Shown here: positions 1 to 10,905 of the stretch, piece by piece | Layout of the letters: every line of letters begins with the position of its first letter | Position numbering within the stretch: the first letter of the stretch is position 1 | Source: Berberis thunbergii | Lineage: Eukaryota > Streptophyta > Magnoliopsida > Ranunculales > Berberidaceae | Direction: 5' to 3' | Assembly (NCBI GenBank): GCA_003290165.1 | Contig: QNQO01005807.1 | Location: 1 to 64,000, forward strand | DNA: 64,000 nucleotides | The notes under the pieces: generated by a model | Database searches by the model: none | What the model saw: the letters and a program-made list of their open reading frames with translations, nothing else | What the model was told of the DNA's origin: nothing | Program-made: the position numbers and the translations under genes

Positions 1-462
1 CCAAGAGGTAGTGTCTCCACACCCGTAAACAATGTACAATGGCTAGCAATTCCTTTTCCTGGGCGGAGAAATGAGACTCTATATCATTCAACTTTCGACT
101 CTCATATGCTACCAGGTGACCATCTTGAAGCAAAACTCCCCCTAAGGCATAATCAGATGCATCTGTTTGTACTTCAAAGGGCTTGGTGATGTCTGGCAAG
201 GCCAACACTAGATCTTTCATCACGGCCAATTTCAAGTCTTGGAATGAAGCTTCACACTTCCTATCCCATTCCCATGTTCGATCTTGTTTCAACAAATTTT
301 TCAGTGCAACAGCTCTCTTAGAGTAGTCCCTTATGAAGCGACGATAATAGTTTGCGAGTCCAAGGAAAGAACGTAGTTGAGACAAGTTCTTAGGAGTGTT
401 CTAATCATGGATTGCCTTGACTTTCTCCATGTCCATCTGAATCTTGCCACTGCCAATAACAT
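1..462 (-). pseudogene. gypsy pol remnant: end of RT and start of RNase H (element A)
   Basis: Nearly identical to 41636-42087 in element B, which codes for the RT-RNase H junction. The reading frame has stops and small changes; for example, the stretch near 361-420 is out of frame with its neighbours. It ends at a 16-bp sequence (447-462) that recurs at 2182-2197 on the far side of the LINE. Read with 2198-2426 and 12002-12234 it forms one interrupted polymerase gene. It is not functional. Confidence 0.9.
447..462. repeat. Target site duplication of the RTE LINE, left copy
   Basis: CCACTGCCAATAACAT here and again at 2182-2197. The same stretch occurs once, with one substitution, in the uninterrupted sibling at 42072-42087. 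This fixes both ends of the LINE insertion. Confidence 0.93.
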
Positions 463-2181
463 CATCATCATCAAAGCCCATTCCCGAGATTTTCGGGGTT
501 GGCTACATGGATTTTGGTTCTCCAAGCAATGCGATCTTCCCACATTTCCTCGTCTAATCCAAGCTCAATGACATCTTCATTCACCGTCTTCATCCAAGTT
601 TTCAACGGTCGTCCCCTCCGTCTACACCCTTCATTAACTTGCCAATCTAAACATTTTCTAATTGGCGCCGTGCTTGGTCTCCTCCGCACATGACCAAACC
701 AAGTTAAACGTCTTTTTCTAATTTTGTCCTCTATGGGCGCTACACCTAAGTATCTCCTAATTCTTTCATTTCAAATTTTATCCTTACGAGTTTTACCACA
801 CATCCACCTTAACATACTCATTTCTGCTACTGCCATCCTATGCGTATGTTGTCCCATAGTAGCCCAACATTCTGAACCGTATAGCATGGTTGGTCGAACA
901 ATTGTCTTATAGCATTTCCCTTTTAGCCTTGCAGGCATCCTTCTATCGCATAGTACTCCTGACGCCATTCTCCATTTCAACCACCCAGCTTTAATCCTAT
1001 GGTCTACATCTTCTCCAATAGCCCCATTCTTTTGAAATTATAGATCCTAGATATCAAAAAGCTTCACACTCTGGACCTCGACACCTTCGATCTCAATGCA
1101 TTACTTCTCCTTCTTGGTTACACCCAAAGTTGCACACTAGATACTCCGTCTTCAAATGGCTTAATTCTAAAACCTTTACCTCTCTAAAGCTCCTACCACT
1201 TAACTAATTTCTAACCTAAACCTGCACTAGTCTCATCCCTTAAGACAGTATCATCTGCAATAACATGCACCAAGGTACATCTTCTTGCAGATGTCTCGTC
1301 AACTCATCCATGACCAAAGCAAAGAGATATGGACTTAACGCCGACCCTTGATGTAGTCCACTGACACTTCTGAAAATTCACTAGACTTCCCCCTACTGAG
1401 CGGACACTTGTTACAACCCCCTTCATACATATCTCTTAATGGATATCGACATAACATTGAGACACTTTTCTTCCTTTCAAGCACCACCAAATTAACTCCC
1501 GGGGAACCCGTATCGATATGCCAGTTCATCGCAATCATAAAAACCATATGGCAACTCGTTACAACATGCCTCCTCGATATTTTTCTATGTTTGCCTAAGC
1601 AGGAAGATGGCCTCCGTAGTTTTAGACTCCTATCGCCCGACATATAAATCCAAATTGATTTTTCTGAAACCGTAGGTTAAACTCCTAAGTTTTGTTCCTA
1701 TAACCCTCTCTTAAAGTTCATCGTATGACTCTAAGCTTTATCCTCTGTAGTTCGAGCAATTCTGGATATCCCCTTGTTCTTATATATTGTACACAATGCT
1801 ATGCCTCCATGAATCTGGCATTTTCTAGTTTCCAAAATCATATTAAAGAGTTTGTTAGCCATTGAATCCAACGTTCCCAGACATTTCCGATGCTTCAATT
1901 GGCTATATCATCCGTCCAACGTCCTTCCCTTCTTCATTCTTTTTAAATTTCTCTCACCTCGTGTGGCCACTAACTCTGCGATGGGAACACGCGATCTCTC
2001 CCTTCCTATGAGCATAACCTCTCCAAGTTTAACTCCCCTACATGTGTTACATTGAGTAGGTTCCAAAAGTAATCCTTCCATCTATCTAAAATCGCTTTAT
2101 CCTGCATTAAAAACTATTCCATCTTCATGCTTAACACACTTAACATGACTCAAGTCCCTAGTGTTTCGTTTCTAGCTTTAC
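463..2181 (-). mobile_element. RTE-type non-LTR retrotransposon (LINE), 5'-truncated and decayed
   Basis: On the minus strand the segment encodes, in several shifted frames, parts of a LINE reverse transcriptase. A GLHQGSALSPYLFALVMDEL-like block lies near 1270-1350, and the C-terminal region follows at 771-980 (MLYGSECW motif) and 471-689 (GRPLKTW and IHVANPENLG motifs). The 3' end, on the left, is a short GAT-repeat tail (463-475), as RTE-clade elements have instead of poly(A). The 16-bp direct repeat CCACTGCCAATAACAT sits at 447-462 and 2182-2197. The core and C-terminus are present, but many stops and frameshifts make the copy dead. Placement in RTE rather than another LINE clade rests on the tail and the RT wording. 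Confidence 0.85.
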
Positions 2182-2197
2182 CCACTGCCAATAACAT
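2182..2197. repeat. Target site duplication of the RTE LINE, right copy
   Basis: A perfect 16-bp match to 447-462. After it the gypsy RT sequence resumes (GACCCAAGAAATTGAT), as in element B at 42088. Confidence 0.93.
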
Positions 2198-2426
2198 GAC
2201 CCAAGAAATTGATGCCGAATGAGCACTTCTACTTCTTGATAAAGAGATGATTATCCCTAAGGATTTGGAACACTTCTCGCAAATGATGTAGGTGTTCTTC
2301 TATAGTCCCACTATAAACCACAATATCGTCAAGATAGACAACCACGACTTGTCCAGAAGGTGACGAAACAAGCCATTCATAAGGGTGCAAAACGTAGCTG
2401 GAGCATTGGTCAAGCCGAAGGGCATT
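2198..2426 (-). pseudogene. gypsy RT remnant between the LINE and the CACTA element
   Basis: The minus strand encodes the catalytic part of the reverse transcriptase, including a YLDDIVVYS motif followed by [14 protein letters not shown]. It matches 42088-42326 of element B but lacks 9 bp near 2214. The last three bases, ATT (2424-2426), are the left target duplication of the CACTA element and are repeated at 11999-12001. Confidence 0.9.
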
Positions 2427-2630
2427 CACTACAAGAAAAATAATCATTAATAGTGTTTCAAAAACGCTATGGTCGGAGCGTTTTTGAAACACTGTGTCTG
2501 CCGAGCTATAATAGGCTCAGGGTCTATTATAGTGTTTTTAAAACGCTATGGTAGGTTGGCCTTTTATAGCGTTTCAGAAAACGCTAGGTTAGAGTCTACC
2601 ATAGCGTTTTTAAACTGCTATGGTAAGTAT
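2427..2630. repeat. CACTA left terminus and subterminal repeats
   Basis: The terminal CACTACAAGAAAA is followed by at least five direct and inverted copies of a motif like TAGCGTTTTTAAAACGCTAT, giving small hairpins at about 2450-2500, 2520-2560 and 2565-2625. In CACTA elements such subterminal arrays bind the transposition proteins. The family role is established knowledge; the binding here is inferred. Confidence 0.85.
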
Positions 2631-3209
2631 ACATAGAATTTTTTTTTTTTGGCTATCAAATGACTTTTTATTACATCTTATAAGTTTTTATTTCTAGAAA
2701 ATAAAAATTTTAATGTGCCAAAACTTAAACATTTTCATGAATGAAGGCAAAGTGATATAATTAATGAGATAATGTAATTACATCGAGTCACAAAATCTAT
2801 CAAATTAAATAATAAAGATCACCTATATGTATTACATCGAGTCACAAAACATTTCTAGCTTTTGAAAACCTAAATAAAAACTAAATATAAAGTACCACAG
2901 CTCCCTGTATTAACATCTTAACCACCTCAACAGAGCGCTTCATTTTCCAGCAGGAGCTCGACCAATCAGCAACTTGATCACAACACCTCTTGCCAGCCTC
3001 GCTCAATCAGCAAAGTCCCTAAAAATAATGTATAAGACTGTCAGATAGTTAAGGGAAAAGTTAAATAAAAATTTTGTAACAAAAGTAACCATCTACGTGT
3101 CCTATCTTAAATGTTGGCATGAACACACCAACTGAGGTGCTGCCAAGCACGTGCTAGTTAAAACAAAGATGTTGCTAAGTAAAATAGCTTTATTAAAAGA
3201 AAGGCCAAC

Positions 3210-3990
3210 CTGTGCAGTATTGTAGACAATATACTCATTATACATCAGCTCAGATGCCTTGATATTTGATTGGACCGGTTTCCCACATGGCACAATCACT
3301 TCGTTTCTCCATTTAACATTCTCTAATTGCTGAGATACCATCTTTCCAAGTCCTTTGGTTGAGTGTTTTCCTGCTGGAGGCTTTATCCATATACTACAAA
3401 ATATACCAAATACAAAAGTAAGCAAACATATTATGTTCCTTCATGACTAAAAATGGGTTTGTGGAATATGCATGACATATAATTTTACACAAATCCCAGC
3501 AAATGGAAAAAATCAGAAAAACAATGCACTCATAGAATCATTTTATGTACTCATAGAAAAACAATGCATCCTTTTGAATGAGCAAGCGTTGAATATTGGC
3601 ACATTTCTGTTTCATTAAGATAGTTGAGAAAGAGAGTTGTCATTGGAAACTCACCGAGGCCTTCTTCAAGTCAAACATCTCCCCAATGCAACTTCACTCG
3701 AAGCATCAATCCAACAAGATTCTTTTTATTCAGTGAGGCAATACTAAGCACTCTTGTTCACCATATCTGCAAAGTAAACTCCTTTACCAAACTAGTTTAA
3801 GAAATTGAAATTTGTTAGTTAGATAAAGTTGAAGCACACACTAAATTTAGTTAGAAAGACAGAGGGAGAGACGAACCATATATCCAGTCGCTGGAGCTTC
3901 CGGAGGTGCTATTCTAAGTCCTTGACTAAGAATACCCACAAAGTTTGTCAGCCGTGAACCTGTTAACCACAACTTCTTAGCTCAACTTTT
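3210..3990 (-). pseudogene. Captured PARP1-type poly(ADP-ribose) polymerase catalytic-domain fragment
   Basis: Three exons of the catalytic domain are visible on the minus strand. Exon a (about 3990-3877) includes [20 protein letters not shown] and ends before a GT. Exon b (3791-3655) reads FGKGVYFADMVNKSA, then after stops and shifts EVALGEMFDLKKAS. Exon c (3393-3210) holds [17 protein letters not shown] and [14 protein letters not shown]. These match the C-terminal catalytic domain of plant PARP1, which transfers ADP-ribose from NAD+ in DNA repair. The tyrosine and glutamate of the H-Y-E triad are present, but the histidine of the usual WHGSR is replaced (WLTGSR). In-frame stops after NKSA and a one-base insertion in exon c break the frame. 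The last exon and all upstream domains are missing. Introns start with GT and end with AG, so the copy came from genomic DNA. Confidence 0.88.
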
Positions 3991-4624
3991 CCAGTCTTTT
4001 TCTTAGTATTGATACCACACTGAGAGAAGGGAAGAGATAACCCGGGATGAGGTAATACGCAAAACTTGATATCATAACAATGAGGAAGAATTGCATCCTT
4101 GTTTTTCCTCCCTTAGGCCTAATTTCATTCTCATTCAATGCTCTACATTCATATCAAACAATAATGAGTAGGATGAATTGGAAGAGCAAAAGAGGAGTGC
4201 AGGACTAGAGGATTCGCGCGGAGGGAGGAGGCAAAAGTACCTGAATAATGAAACTTGAACTGGTTCTAAAATGCTCAGCGTGTACCTGCATAACTCTCCC
4301 CTGCTATGTAAAAACTCCATTTTCTGTACATGGTATACTTGAGGAACCATTTTCTGTACCTGTGTGTACCTGCATAACTCTAAAATGTATACTCGAAGTA
4401 TATAACTTTGATGCTAGCAGCAACTTTCCAGATGCATTCAAAGTTATATTAGTTTGTGTTTCTTGCTTGTCAGGTTAGACCCGTATGGTCATGAGACTAG
4501 CCATGCTTGTAGGAAGTAACTCTTGTCATATAGGCATATTCATCCACAAGGCAATCAACATTTTTATTGAGTAAACTGAACGAGGAAAACAATAAATATG
4601 AACTTACAATTTCTCATTTAAAAT

Positions 4625-4997
4625 GGATGTGGAGTGATTTCCCCCTAGGAGCTTTCATACTTGCAATCATGGACCAAGATCTTTCCCTAGGATCAAGTCG
4701 CTCAGCAGAATTGCGATAGCATATAAAGATGAGGATCATTAAACATTTAGGAAGGCTTACTTTAGAGGATTTTCATGCATTGAATCAAACCATGAGTTAT
4801 AGTTAAAAAGAACAATGCTTTGAAAATTGTCTAAGAACAGAGATTTATTTTAAAATCTAATGTACACTTCATGACTTCACATCCTGGACACACAAAAAAA
4901 AATCAATTTGAAAACTGGCTTACTTCTAGTATCTTCCATCATATCCCCAACAACATAAAGCGGACCATTAAGCTCTGCAGCAGCAACACAAAAATCT
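4625..4997 (-). pseudogene. Captured Kelch-repeat protein fragment (plant NS1BP-like)
   Basis: Two exon pieces lie on the minus strand. The first (4997-4924) follows a CTGCAG acceptor and encodes, after one shift, VAAAELNGPLYVVGD, then ends at a GTAAG donor. The second (about 4720-4625) encodes NSAERLDPRERSWSMIASMK followed by a decayed RRGCHSLV-like segment. Both fit consecutive Kelch blades of the plant proteins annotated as influenza NS1A-binding-protein homologues, where AELNG-LY-VGG is followed by SAERFDPRE-SW. The acceptor of the second exon looks mutated and the blade is cut short. Kelch proteins are beta-propeller adaptors. This piece is too small and damaged to fold. Confidence 0.72.
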
Positions 4998-5181
4998 CTG
5001 CAGTGAACAAGGAGCAACATCTATACGAATTAAGAATCAATAGGTTCGTGAAACGTGCCATGAAGGGAGCAAATGCACTTTTTTGAGAAGTAAAAGGAAC
5101 TATTGAGTCGGTTGCATACAAAGAAACAAATTAGTGTAAACATGAAGAACAATTCAATAATTGGATAAGAGTTGTGTGAAC
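4998..5181. other. CACTA interior between the Kelch and DUF1338 pieces
   Basis: Contains the remainder of introns. No exon-like signal beyond the named fragments. A point of interest is how closely the two captured genes abut: under 200 bp. Confidence 0.4.
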
Positions 5182-5795
5182 CTTTTAGAACTCCTCCTTC
5201 TGAATTCAATTTGAATCCATTTTCTTCAATGAATTGATTGAGGTTTTTGATGTTTTTCAAATGAGATTTTAGCCGATGGGTAGAGATGGTGACATGGTTC
5301 AATGCATAGCCATTAACTAGAGTCCACGCAGCATATTCACTTTCCCTGGGAACCCAAAAACCAAATAGTAAGATTCCCAGAAATTCAAAACTTTGTTGAG
5401 TGATTCTAGTTGTAGACAGGTGGAGAGCCTCAGTGATCTTGAGAATATGCAGCTTATAAACAAAGTGTATGGCATTGCATCCAATTTACCTGAGATGGAA
5501 CAGAAGTACAGAAATATTTTCACGCCCAATCAGTGAAAAGTTGAGCAACAAGTTAGCCATCGGTGTGAAAAAGCAAGTCAATGTGTAAAAAACAGAGTTT
5601 TGTATTGCTCCTATAGCCAATAAACACACTTATTCACAAAGCAGGGAAACTGAGACCTACCTAGCCAATTCTTTGAAGTCTGTAGATGAGGGTGGTTCCC
5701 AAGTCAAAGACCCCAGTGCACTAGCAAGAGCTGCATGCTTACTTCCACTTGCAGACATTTTAATGTATTTTCTAATAATTTCCTGCATTTCAGGA
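5182..5795 (-). pseudogene. Captured DUF1338 / 2-oxoadipate dioxygenase-decarboxylase (HGLS) fragment
   Basis: Exon a (about 5795-5661) encodes EMQEIIRKYIKMSASGSK followed by HAALASALGSLTWEPP and ends at a GTAGGT donor. Exon b (5345-5182) follows a TTCCCAG acceptor and encodes SEYAAWTLVNGYALNHVTIS, then HRLKSHLKNIKNLNQFIEEN and GFKLNSEGGVLK, and ends at a GT. Joined, these form a continuous stretch of the DUF1338 family, which in plants converts 2-oxoadipate to 2-hydroxyglutarate in lysine catabolism (FLO7/HglS type). The reading frame across both exons is intact, unlike the PARP piece. The N-terminal half and the C-terminus are absent. Family identity is from remembered conserved blocks; the enzyme role is established for the family and not implied for this fragment. 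Confidence 0.82.
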
Positions 5796-6350
5796 AACAA
5801 CGCCTACTTATTAGCATTTACATGTCAATCATTCAAAATACAGAAGTACTAGGAAACAGCAGCCAAAAATTCAATCAAATGGAAAGACAAGGGCAGAATA
5901 ATTCACATTATCAACACTGAAACAAAGGGCATGGACAGGTACCATGTCTCGCTCTGCATCTTAATGTATGTAAAGAACCAAAGGCTATGAATGACTTCAA
6001 CAAACAAAAAGGCACAACTGCATATATCCTTTAACATATAAGTATCATATTTTAACAAATGAATCACAAAGCTAGAGTTTGAGGCTACAAAATAGTTACA
6101 AATAATAAACCTAAATATGCATGATAAGATAAATGTGTACACAGGAAATTGAGAGAGACAGAGACTGACATTTGCAAAGAAGAGATTCCATATGAATAAA
6201 TTAAAACTTACTGCAGCCAGACAATTTTAGTAAAATCTAAATATCTTCAATATACCAAGCAGAAGAGAAGGAAAACCTACCAAGAAAACTAAAGGGCATA
6301 CAGAAATAGAGTAAAAAGTACATGCAAACTAAAAGGAATAGCTTCCTTAC

Positions 6351-6497
6351 ATTGTTGCACCCCAACCTACATCTTTGTTTAACAAAGTATAATTGAGGCA
6401 CAATATGAGATCGTTGTATTAGTTTAAAGTAACATTACTAATTGCATCAACCTCATGCAGTAACATTTCACTAAATTGGCATTCGCTCACACCATCC
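6351..6497 (-). pseudogene. Captured Argonaute PIWI-domain exon
   Basis: After an acceptor ending CATACAG, the minus strand reads RDGVSECQFSEMLLHEVDAI, very close to the PIWI-domain segment YRDGVSEGQF of plant Argonautes (AGO1/5/10 group). The following bases are decayed but still resemble the next segment (PPIT-FV-KQR), and a GTAAG donor follows at about 6350. No other AGO exon was recognised nearby. The piece carries none of the catalytic aspartates. Its interest lies in homology to a silencing gene: a transcript from this transposon could match the host AGO mRNA. That is inference. Confidence 0.7.
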
Positions 6498-7747
6498 CTG
6501 TATGTAAGAAAACGGGTAACTAAAATGAGAAAACTGAAATACATATAGGTATATTGATGATATGGGGGAAATTCTATCAAACCAAAAGAACTGAAAGTGC
6601 TCTGATTCTCCCCAAAGCTAATTGTTGAATGGTGCAAAGTAAATGACTTCTCCCTTGGTAATATTTCACATGAAACTGGTTTTCTGGTGTTTGTTTTTGC
6701 CTCTTAATCTAGTTAGAGGTATGAATTTCTTTAAAAACAATTTGTAAAATTCACAAAATTCAGACTCTATTTCAAAAACTAATACCGCCTTAGATCTATA
6801 CAAGTATTGTAATCTAGGACTGTAAGCATTAGGTTTATCGCAAGCATTAGGTCAGATGGGTGAAACCTTCTGATAAGGTTTATGGCACAGGATTTTACTA
6901 CTATAGGGTTCACCTGACACTAGCTCCTTCTCTAATGAATAATCGTCATATGATTGATAGTGTATAAGATGATCAGAGGCCATAAATAATTTATAGAAAT
7001 AGGTCATAAGATAGATCCCTTTTTCCAAAACAAGTATAGGAATGACCAATTATACTATAGAATTTTGTCCATAGTGCTCATGAAATAGACTGACTTTCTG
7101 CATTATTAATCAAGGCACTATTAAGTAATATGGAGTAGGATAAGAGCTTGTTGTTTTAAGATCTAAAAACTGAGATTCTTTGATTCCTTCTTCATCAAAA
7201 AGAACAAAAAGAATTTGCCAACCACTCCACACACTCCTCAAAAAACAAAAGAAAAAAAAAGGAATTCATTTCATTCACTAAAAGAAAAAAAATTCAAATA
7301 AAGCATTATTTCTATGAAAGCTTTCTCACTATGGAGGAAGAAAAAGTTGATCCCATGATTCCTCATGGTGGGACTCCCCCTAATGAAGCAAAGGATCAAA
7401 CAAGGTGAGTAGAAAGAAGTGGGGAGCAGCATGAGAAAAAACAATCCATGCACTTTCTCTCATTTCTCTCCTTTTGAGAGACCCCAAATGAAACTGTGTT
7501 ACATTCTTTGTTTTAGTTGTTTCATAGATTCTCCTCTTTCTTTCAAGTCAAAGAAGAAGAAAAAAATGACATGGAGTGAGTGAGAGAGAGATGGATTGAA
7601 AACAAAAAAAAAAAGAACCCACAGCTCATTGTTGTATATATTCTTCAACACATCCCAAATCTGGTTTCAAATTTGAGTGGTAGCTTGTGGACAAGACAAC
7701 CACCCCAAATTATATATACAATTAAAGCTGTCACACAACTGAAGCAG

Positions 7748-7781
<34 letters not shown>

Positions 7782-7883
7782 TATATTATATATATAAGTA
7801 AGAGTAAACATTGAAATCATTTTTCATGTCTTATGAGCACTTTGTAATTTTTATTTATGCACTAAATTGAAATGGTTCTGCAG
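6498..7883. other. CACTA interior, no recognised exon; (TA)n microsatellite and leader-like sequence
   Basis: AT-rich. At 7332-7401 the plus strand has a short open stretch starting MEEEKVDPMIPHG that runs into GTGAGT, so it may be the leader or first exon of the GARP gene fragment downstream. Positions 7749-7797 are a TA-dinucleotide repeat. Nothing else is supported. Confidence 0.4.
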
Positions 7884-8330
7884 AGAATGAAAAACTCATA
7901 TATGGATTTGGTTCTGTCTACAGATGCAAAGCCCAGGCTAAAATGGACTCCAGTGCTTCATCAAAGATTTATCGAAGTTGTCGCTCAGCTTGGAGGTGCA
8001 GACAGTAAGTTACTTGATTAGTTATTTCGTCGAGCTATTATATTATACCTATCATTACTCTATGTATAATCTATGAATTGATTTCAATTTTTAATTCTAG
8101 CAGAAGCAACAGCAAAGAATATAATGAGAGTGATGGGGATTCCTGTATTGACTTTATACCACCTGAAGAGCCATTTACAGGCACTCTTCTCATAAAGAAT
8201 TCTGTTTCATCTATTAGATTCATTGAAGGCATTTGATTTAAGTGATCCCATGTTTTTTTTGTTACAGAAATACAAAATAAATATATCTATATCATCAAAA
8301 TAAATAATTTGTTAAGGATTTTCAGAATGT
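7884..8330 (+). pseudogene. Captured MYR/PHR-type GARP (MYB-CC) transcription factor fragment
   Basis: Exon 1 (7884-8004) follows a CTGCAG acceptor and encodes LVLSTDAKPRLKWTPVLHQR then FIEVVAQLGGAD, ending at GTAAGT. Exon 2 (8104-8180) encodes ATAKNIMRVMGIPVLTLYHL then KSHLQ. Exon 3 begins at 8278 after TTACAG with AAATAC (KY) and quickly loses similarity. This is the GARP DNA-binding domain of the MYR1/MYR2/PHR-like family, which binds P1BS-like promoter sites. Family features are TDAKPRLKWT, HQRF and LTLYHLKSHLQKYR. The donor of exon 2 reads GCACTC instead of GTACTC. The coiled-coil C-terminus is missing. It is the only recognised captured gene on the plus strand. Confidence 0.85.
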
Positions 8331-8738
8331 AGATGTGCTGAAAAACAAGATTGATCTGCAAATGCAACCCAGAATCAAATTGTTATCTCACTCTTACTTA
8401 AGTAGTTTCAATGGATTTCTTTTACTATAGTAGTTGGCATCAAGTCCGGGTTTTTGGGCTAGCATAGTAGCATACATGAGCTTAGAAACAAAAGGAGATG
8501 ATAAACAAACCCATCCAGAATAGGATGCTAAGTTAATAAATATAGTAAGCCATGAACAAGGAGACAATTTATAAACCTCAACAGGGAGTCATTCGTGTAT
8601 GATCTTTCAATAAATGTTTTTGCAATTACATGTTTCACAAATCACGAGGAATCCAATCAATCATTGTTTTAGAAGATCGCAAATCCAAGTTAGTCCCTGA
8701 ATATTCAACAAGAAGCTTGCACACCAAAACATGCTTAC

Positions 8739-9463
8739 CTTTTTAGGTGCTTGGATGACTTCCTTATACCTACCAATAGGCTTCTTGCTGCTGATCTCCA
8801 TTGGCCTTCACCATAGATTTGCATGATCAAGTATTGGTAGAAAGATGAGGACTTGAGGAGAGTAACAAAATTACAAGGAAGAAACCTACCTGTTCTTGTT
8901 TGCTCGCCTGGCCTTCTTCTCTCCATTGGTCATTTGATGCACAGACTGAAAACCATTAGAGCGTGCTTTCTGAAGCTCTTCAAATGTCATACCAGATTTC
9001 TTTAATTTCAACAATCCCCGAACAACAACTTAACCTGGTGATATAGAACAACTACAACATTATTTTTTTTTAAAAAACATAAATAATAATGCTGTCGTGA
9101 ATCACATAAAAGATAGTCCCATAACGAGAATTAGTGCCCTTCGTTATGACCACTACTACAAAATTTCTGTTGGAAATAAAGCATTCCCCAAAAAAAAAAT
9201 CCTAGACAAAGCTGCCAAGTGGACAAGTCAAAACGGAACCTCAATTTCAAAAGTTTACATGGAACATGATCAAGTATTGGTAGAAAGATGAGGACTTGAG
9301 GAGAGTAACAAAATTACAAGGAAGAAACCTACCTGTTCTTGTTTGCTCGCCTGGCCTTCTTCTCTCCATTGGTCATTTGATGCATAGACTGAAAACCATT
9401 AGAGCGTGCTTTCTGAAGCTCTTCAAATGTCATACCAGATTTCTTTAATTTCAACAATCCCCG
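8739..9463 (-). pseudogene. Captured RRP36 (rRNA processing protein) fragment with a duplicated exon
   Basis: The downstream exon (8806-8739) encodes PMEISSKKPIGRYKEVIQAP then KK and ends at GTAAGC. The exon before it encodes KSGMTFEELQKARSNGFQSV and, later, KARRANKNR. It occurs twice, at about 9020-8890 and 9463-9333, because a 443-bp block is duplicated in tandem. Splicing either copy to 8806 restores NRPMEIS. This matches RRP36, a nucleolar factor for early 18S rRNA cleavages, in its conserved R-A-N-K-x-R-P-M-E-x-S-x-K-x-P-V region. The N-terminal acidic part and the C-terminal basic part are absent. Identity rests on recalled family wording. Confidence 0.75.
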
Positions 9464-9712
9464 AACAACAACTTAACCTGGTGATATAGAACAACTACAA
9501 CATTATTTTTTTTTTTTAAAACATAAATAATAATGCTGTCATGAATCACATAAAAGATAGTCCCATAACGAGAATTAGTGCCCTTCGTTATGACCACTAC
9601 TACAAAATTTCTGTTGGAAATAAAGCATTCCCCAAAAAAAAAAATCCTAGACAAAGCTGCCAAGTGGACAAGTCAAAACGGAACCTCAATTTCAAAAGTT
9701 TACATGGAACTT
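8822..9712. repeat. Tandem direct duplication, 443-bp unit
   Basis: 8822-9264 and 9265-about 9712 are nearly identical, starting CATGATCAAGTATTGG / ATGATCAAGTATTGG and ending around TTTACATGGAAC. They differ by single substitutions and by a longer T run in the second copy. The unit contains one RRP36 exon. The near identity makes the duplication younger than the decay of the neighbouring captured exons. Confidence 0.92.
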
Positions 9713-9957
9713 GATTGATTAGTTCATGAACATCTTCTTTTGATGTAGCTTTCACAATAAGGTGGTTGAACATATAGATTAGTTTTTGCAAATAGAGCAA
9801 TAGTCATAGGATCATGCACCATGTTTTGATTTGAAAACATTATTTCCCTTTGCCTATTAGCTTCAACAAATGAGCTAAACCCAATCAGGATCACTAAGGT
9901 AGGGATACATGCAAACATGCATTCACTACATATTAATTTAGTTAGAGAGGCTTACTT
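9713..9957. other. CACTA interior, no gene recognised
   Basis: A 64-codon open stretch on the minus strand (9918-9724) has no family features I recognise and no splice context. It is treated as non-coding. Confidence 0.4.
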
Positions 9958-10310
9958 GGTCCTGCAGGTGTAAACAGATGGAGTCTTTCAACTCCTCTAA
10001 CTGTGAGTATAATATTGGATGTGTCCAAAAACCAACATCATCTACATTTTGCGAAAGTTTTCAGACATGCACACACACAAAAAAAGGGCCCTTAGTCATG
10101 AATCTGACCAATAATATTGGAAAGGAAAGATTGAAATTTAAAAGTATCTAAGTAGACAATAGCATATTAGATTCACATCACATCCATATCAAAACATTAA
10201 ATTTTACGGCATTCTAATGTTGTAGCTAACAATACCTGTACTTAGTTCAGGGTAATTTCCATTACCCAAAAGCCTAAGCATGGCTGACATCCGCCCCTTT
10301 CCAAATGTGC
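9958..10310 (-). pseudogene. Two exon-like blocks of an unrecognised captured gene
   Basis: On the minus strand, about 10310-10236 reads GKGRMSAMLRLLGNGNYPEL then ST and stops at GTATTG. About 10005-9958 follows CTCACAG, reads LEELKDSICLHLQDQ, and stops at GTAAGC. Both have good splice-like borders, and the neighbouring segments of this transposon are known gene pieces, so capture is likely. I do not recognise the family and name no function. Confidence 0.45.
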
Positions 10311-10905
10311 ATACCATAGACACCAAAGAAACCTAAATATTATACACAACCATCAGTTACCACGAAATATTCAAAAAGATAACCAATTTCAACAAAAAAA
10401 ATCAACTGAAACAATGCCGCACTGAACATTCAATTTGTGTTGAATGCAATAATCAGGTAAAAATGCCAAGAACTATGAATTCAGAAGAGCGTGTCAACAA
10501 TGCTGAATCAAGAATCATCCATAGTTTCTACATTGTTTCCTAACTTACAAATCTGAAACCCTAACAAGAAACTGAACACCTAAAACCATCAATTTGCCAC
10601 AACTCTCTTCAGATTGTAAACGCCTAAAACCATCAATTTGTCACAACTCTCTTAAGACATCACTAATAATGTCTTGATTGTCACAACTCTCTTCAGATTG
10701 TAACAACTAGGGAGGACAAATGTTTCAACATTTGTTCATTTAGATTGGATCTGAATTTAAACAGGGGGGTTTTATAAAACAATCCCCATAGAAGAAAATA
10801 TTAAATAATTGAATGGAGTTTTGTAAAACAATCACTATAGAAGATAGTATTGAATAATTGAATGAATAAAAAATAAAAATAAAAATAAAATGCATAATAA
10901 ATTAC
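10311..10905. other. CACTA interior with short direct repeats
   Basis: No exon recognised. Small repeats are visible: copies of CATCAATTTGYCACAACTCTCT near 10589, 10630 and 10680, and a duplicated block around 10770-10860 (AAACAATC..TATAGAAGA). These look like local duplications. Confidence 0.5.

Noticed and set aside
1408..1647. 79-codon plus-strand frame in the LINE region
   Set aside because: It lies antisense to the decayed LINE polymerase and has no independent support.
7749..7797. Possible TATA-box promoter
   Set aside because: It is a plain TA-dinucleotide microsatellite; no start site can be inferred from it.
9724..9918. 64-codon frame starting MFACIPTLVILIGFSSFVE, resembling a signal peptide
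   Set aside because: The hydrophobic start is suggestive, but there is no splice context, homology or conserved continuation.
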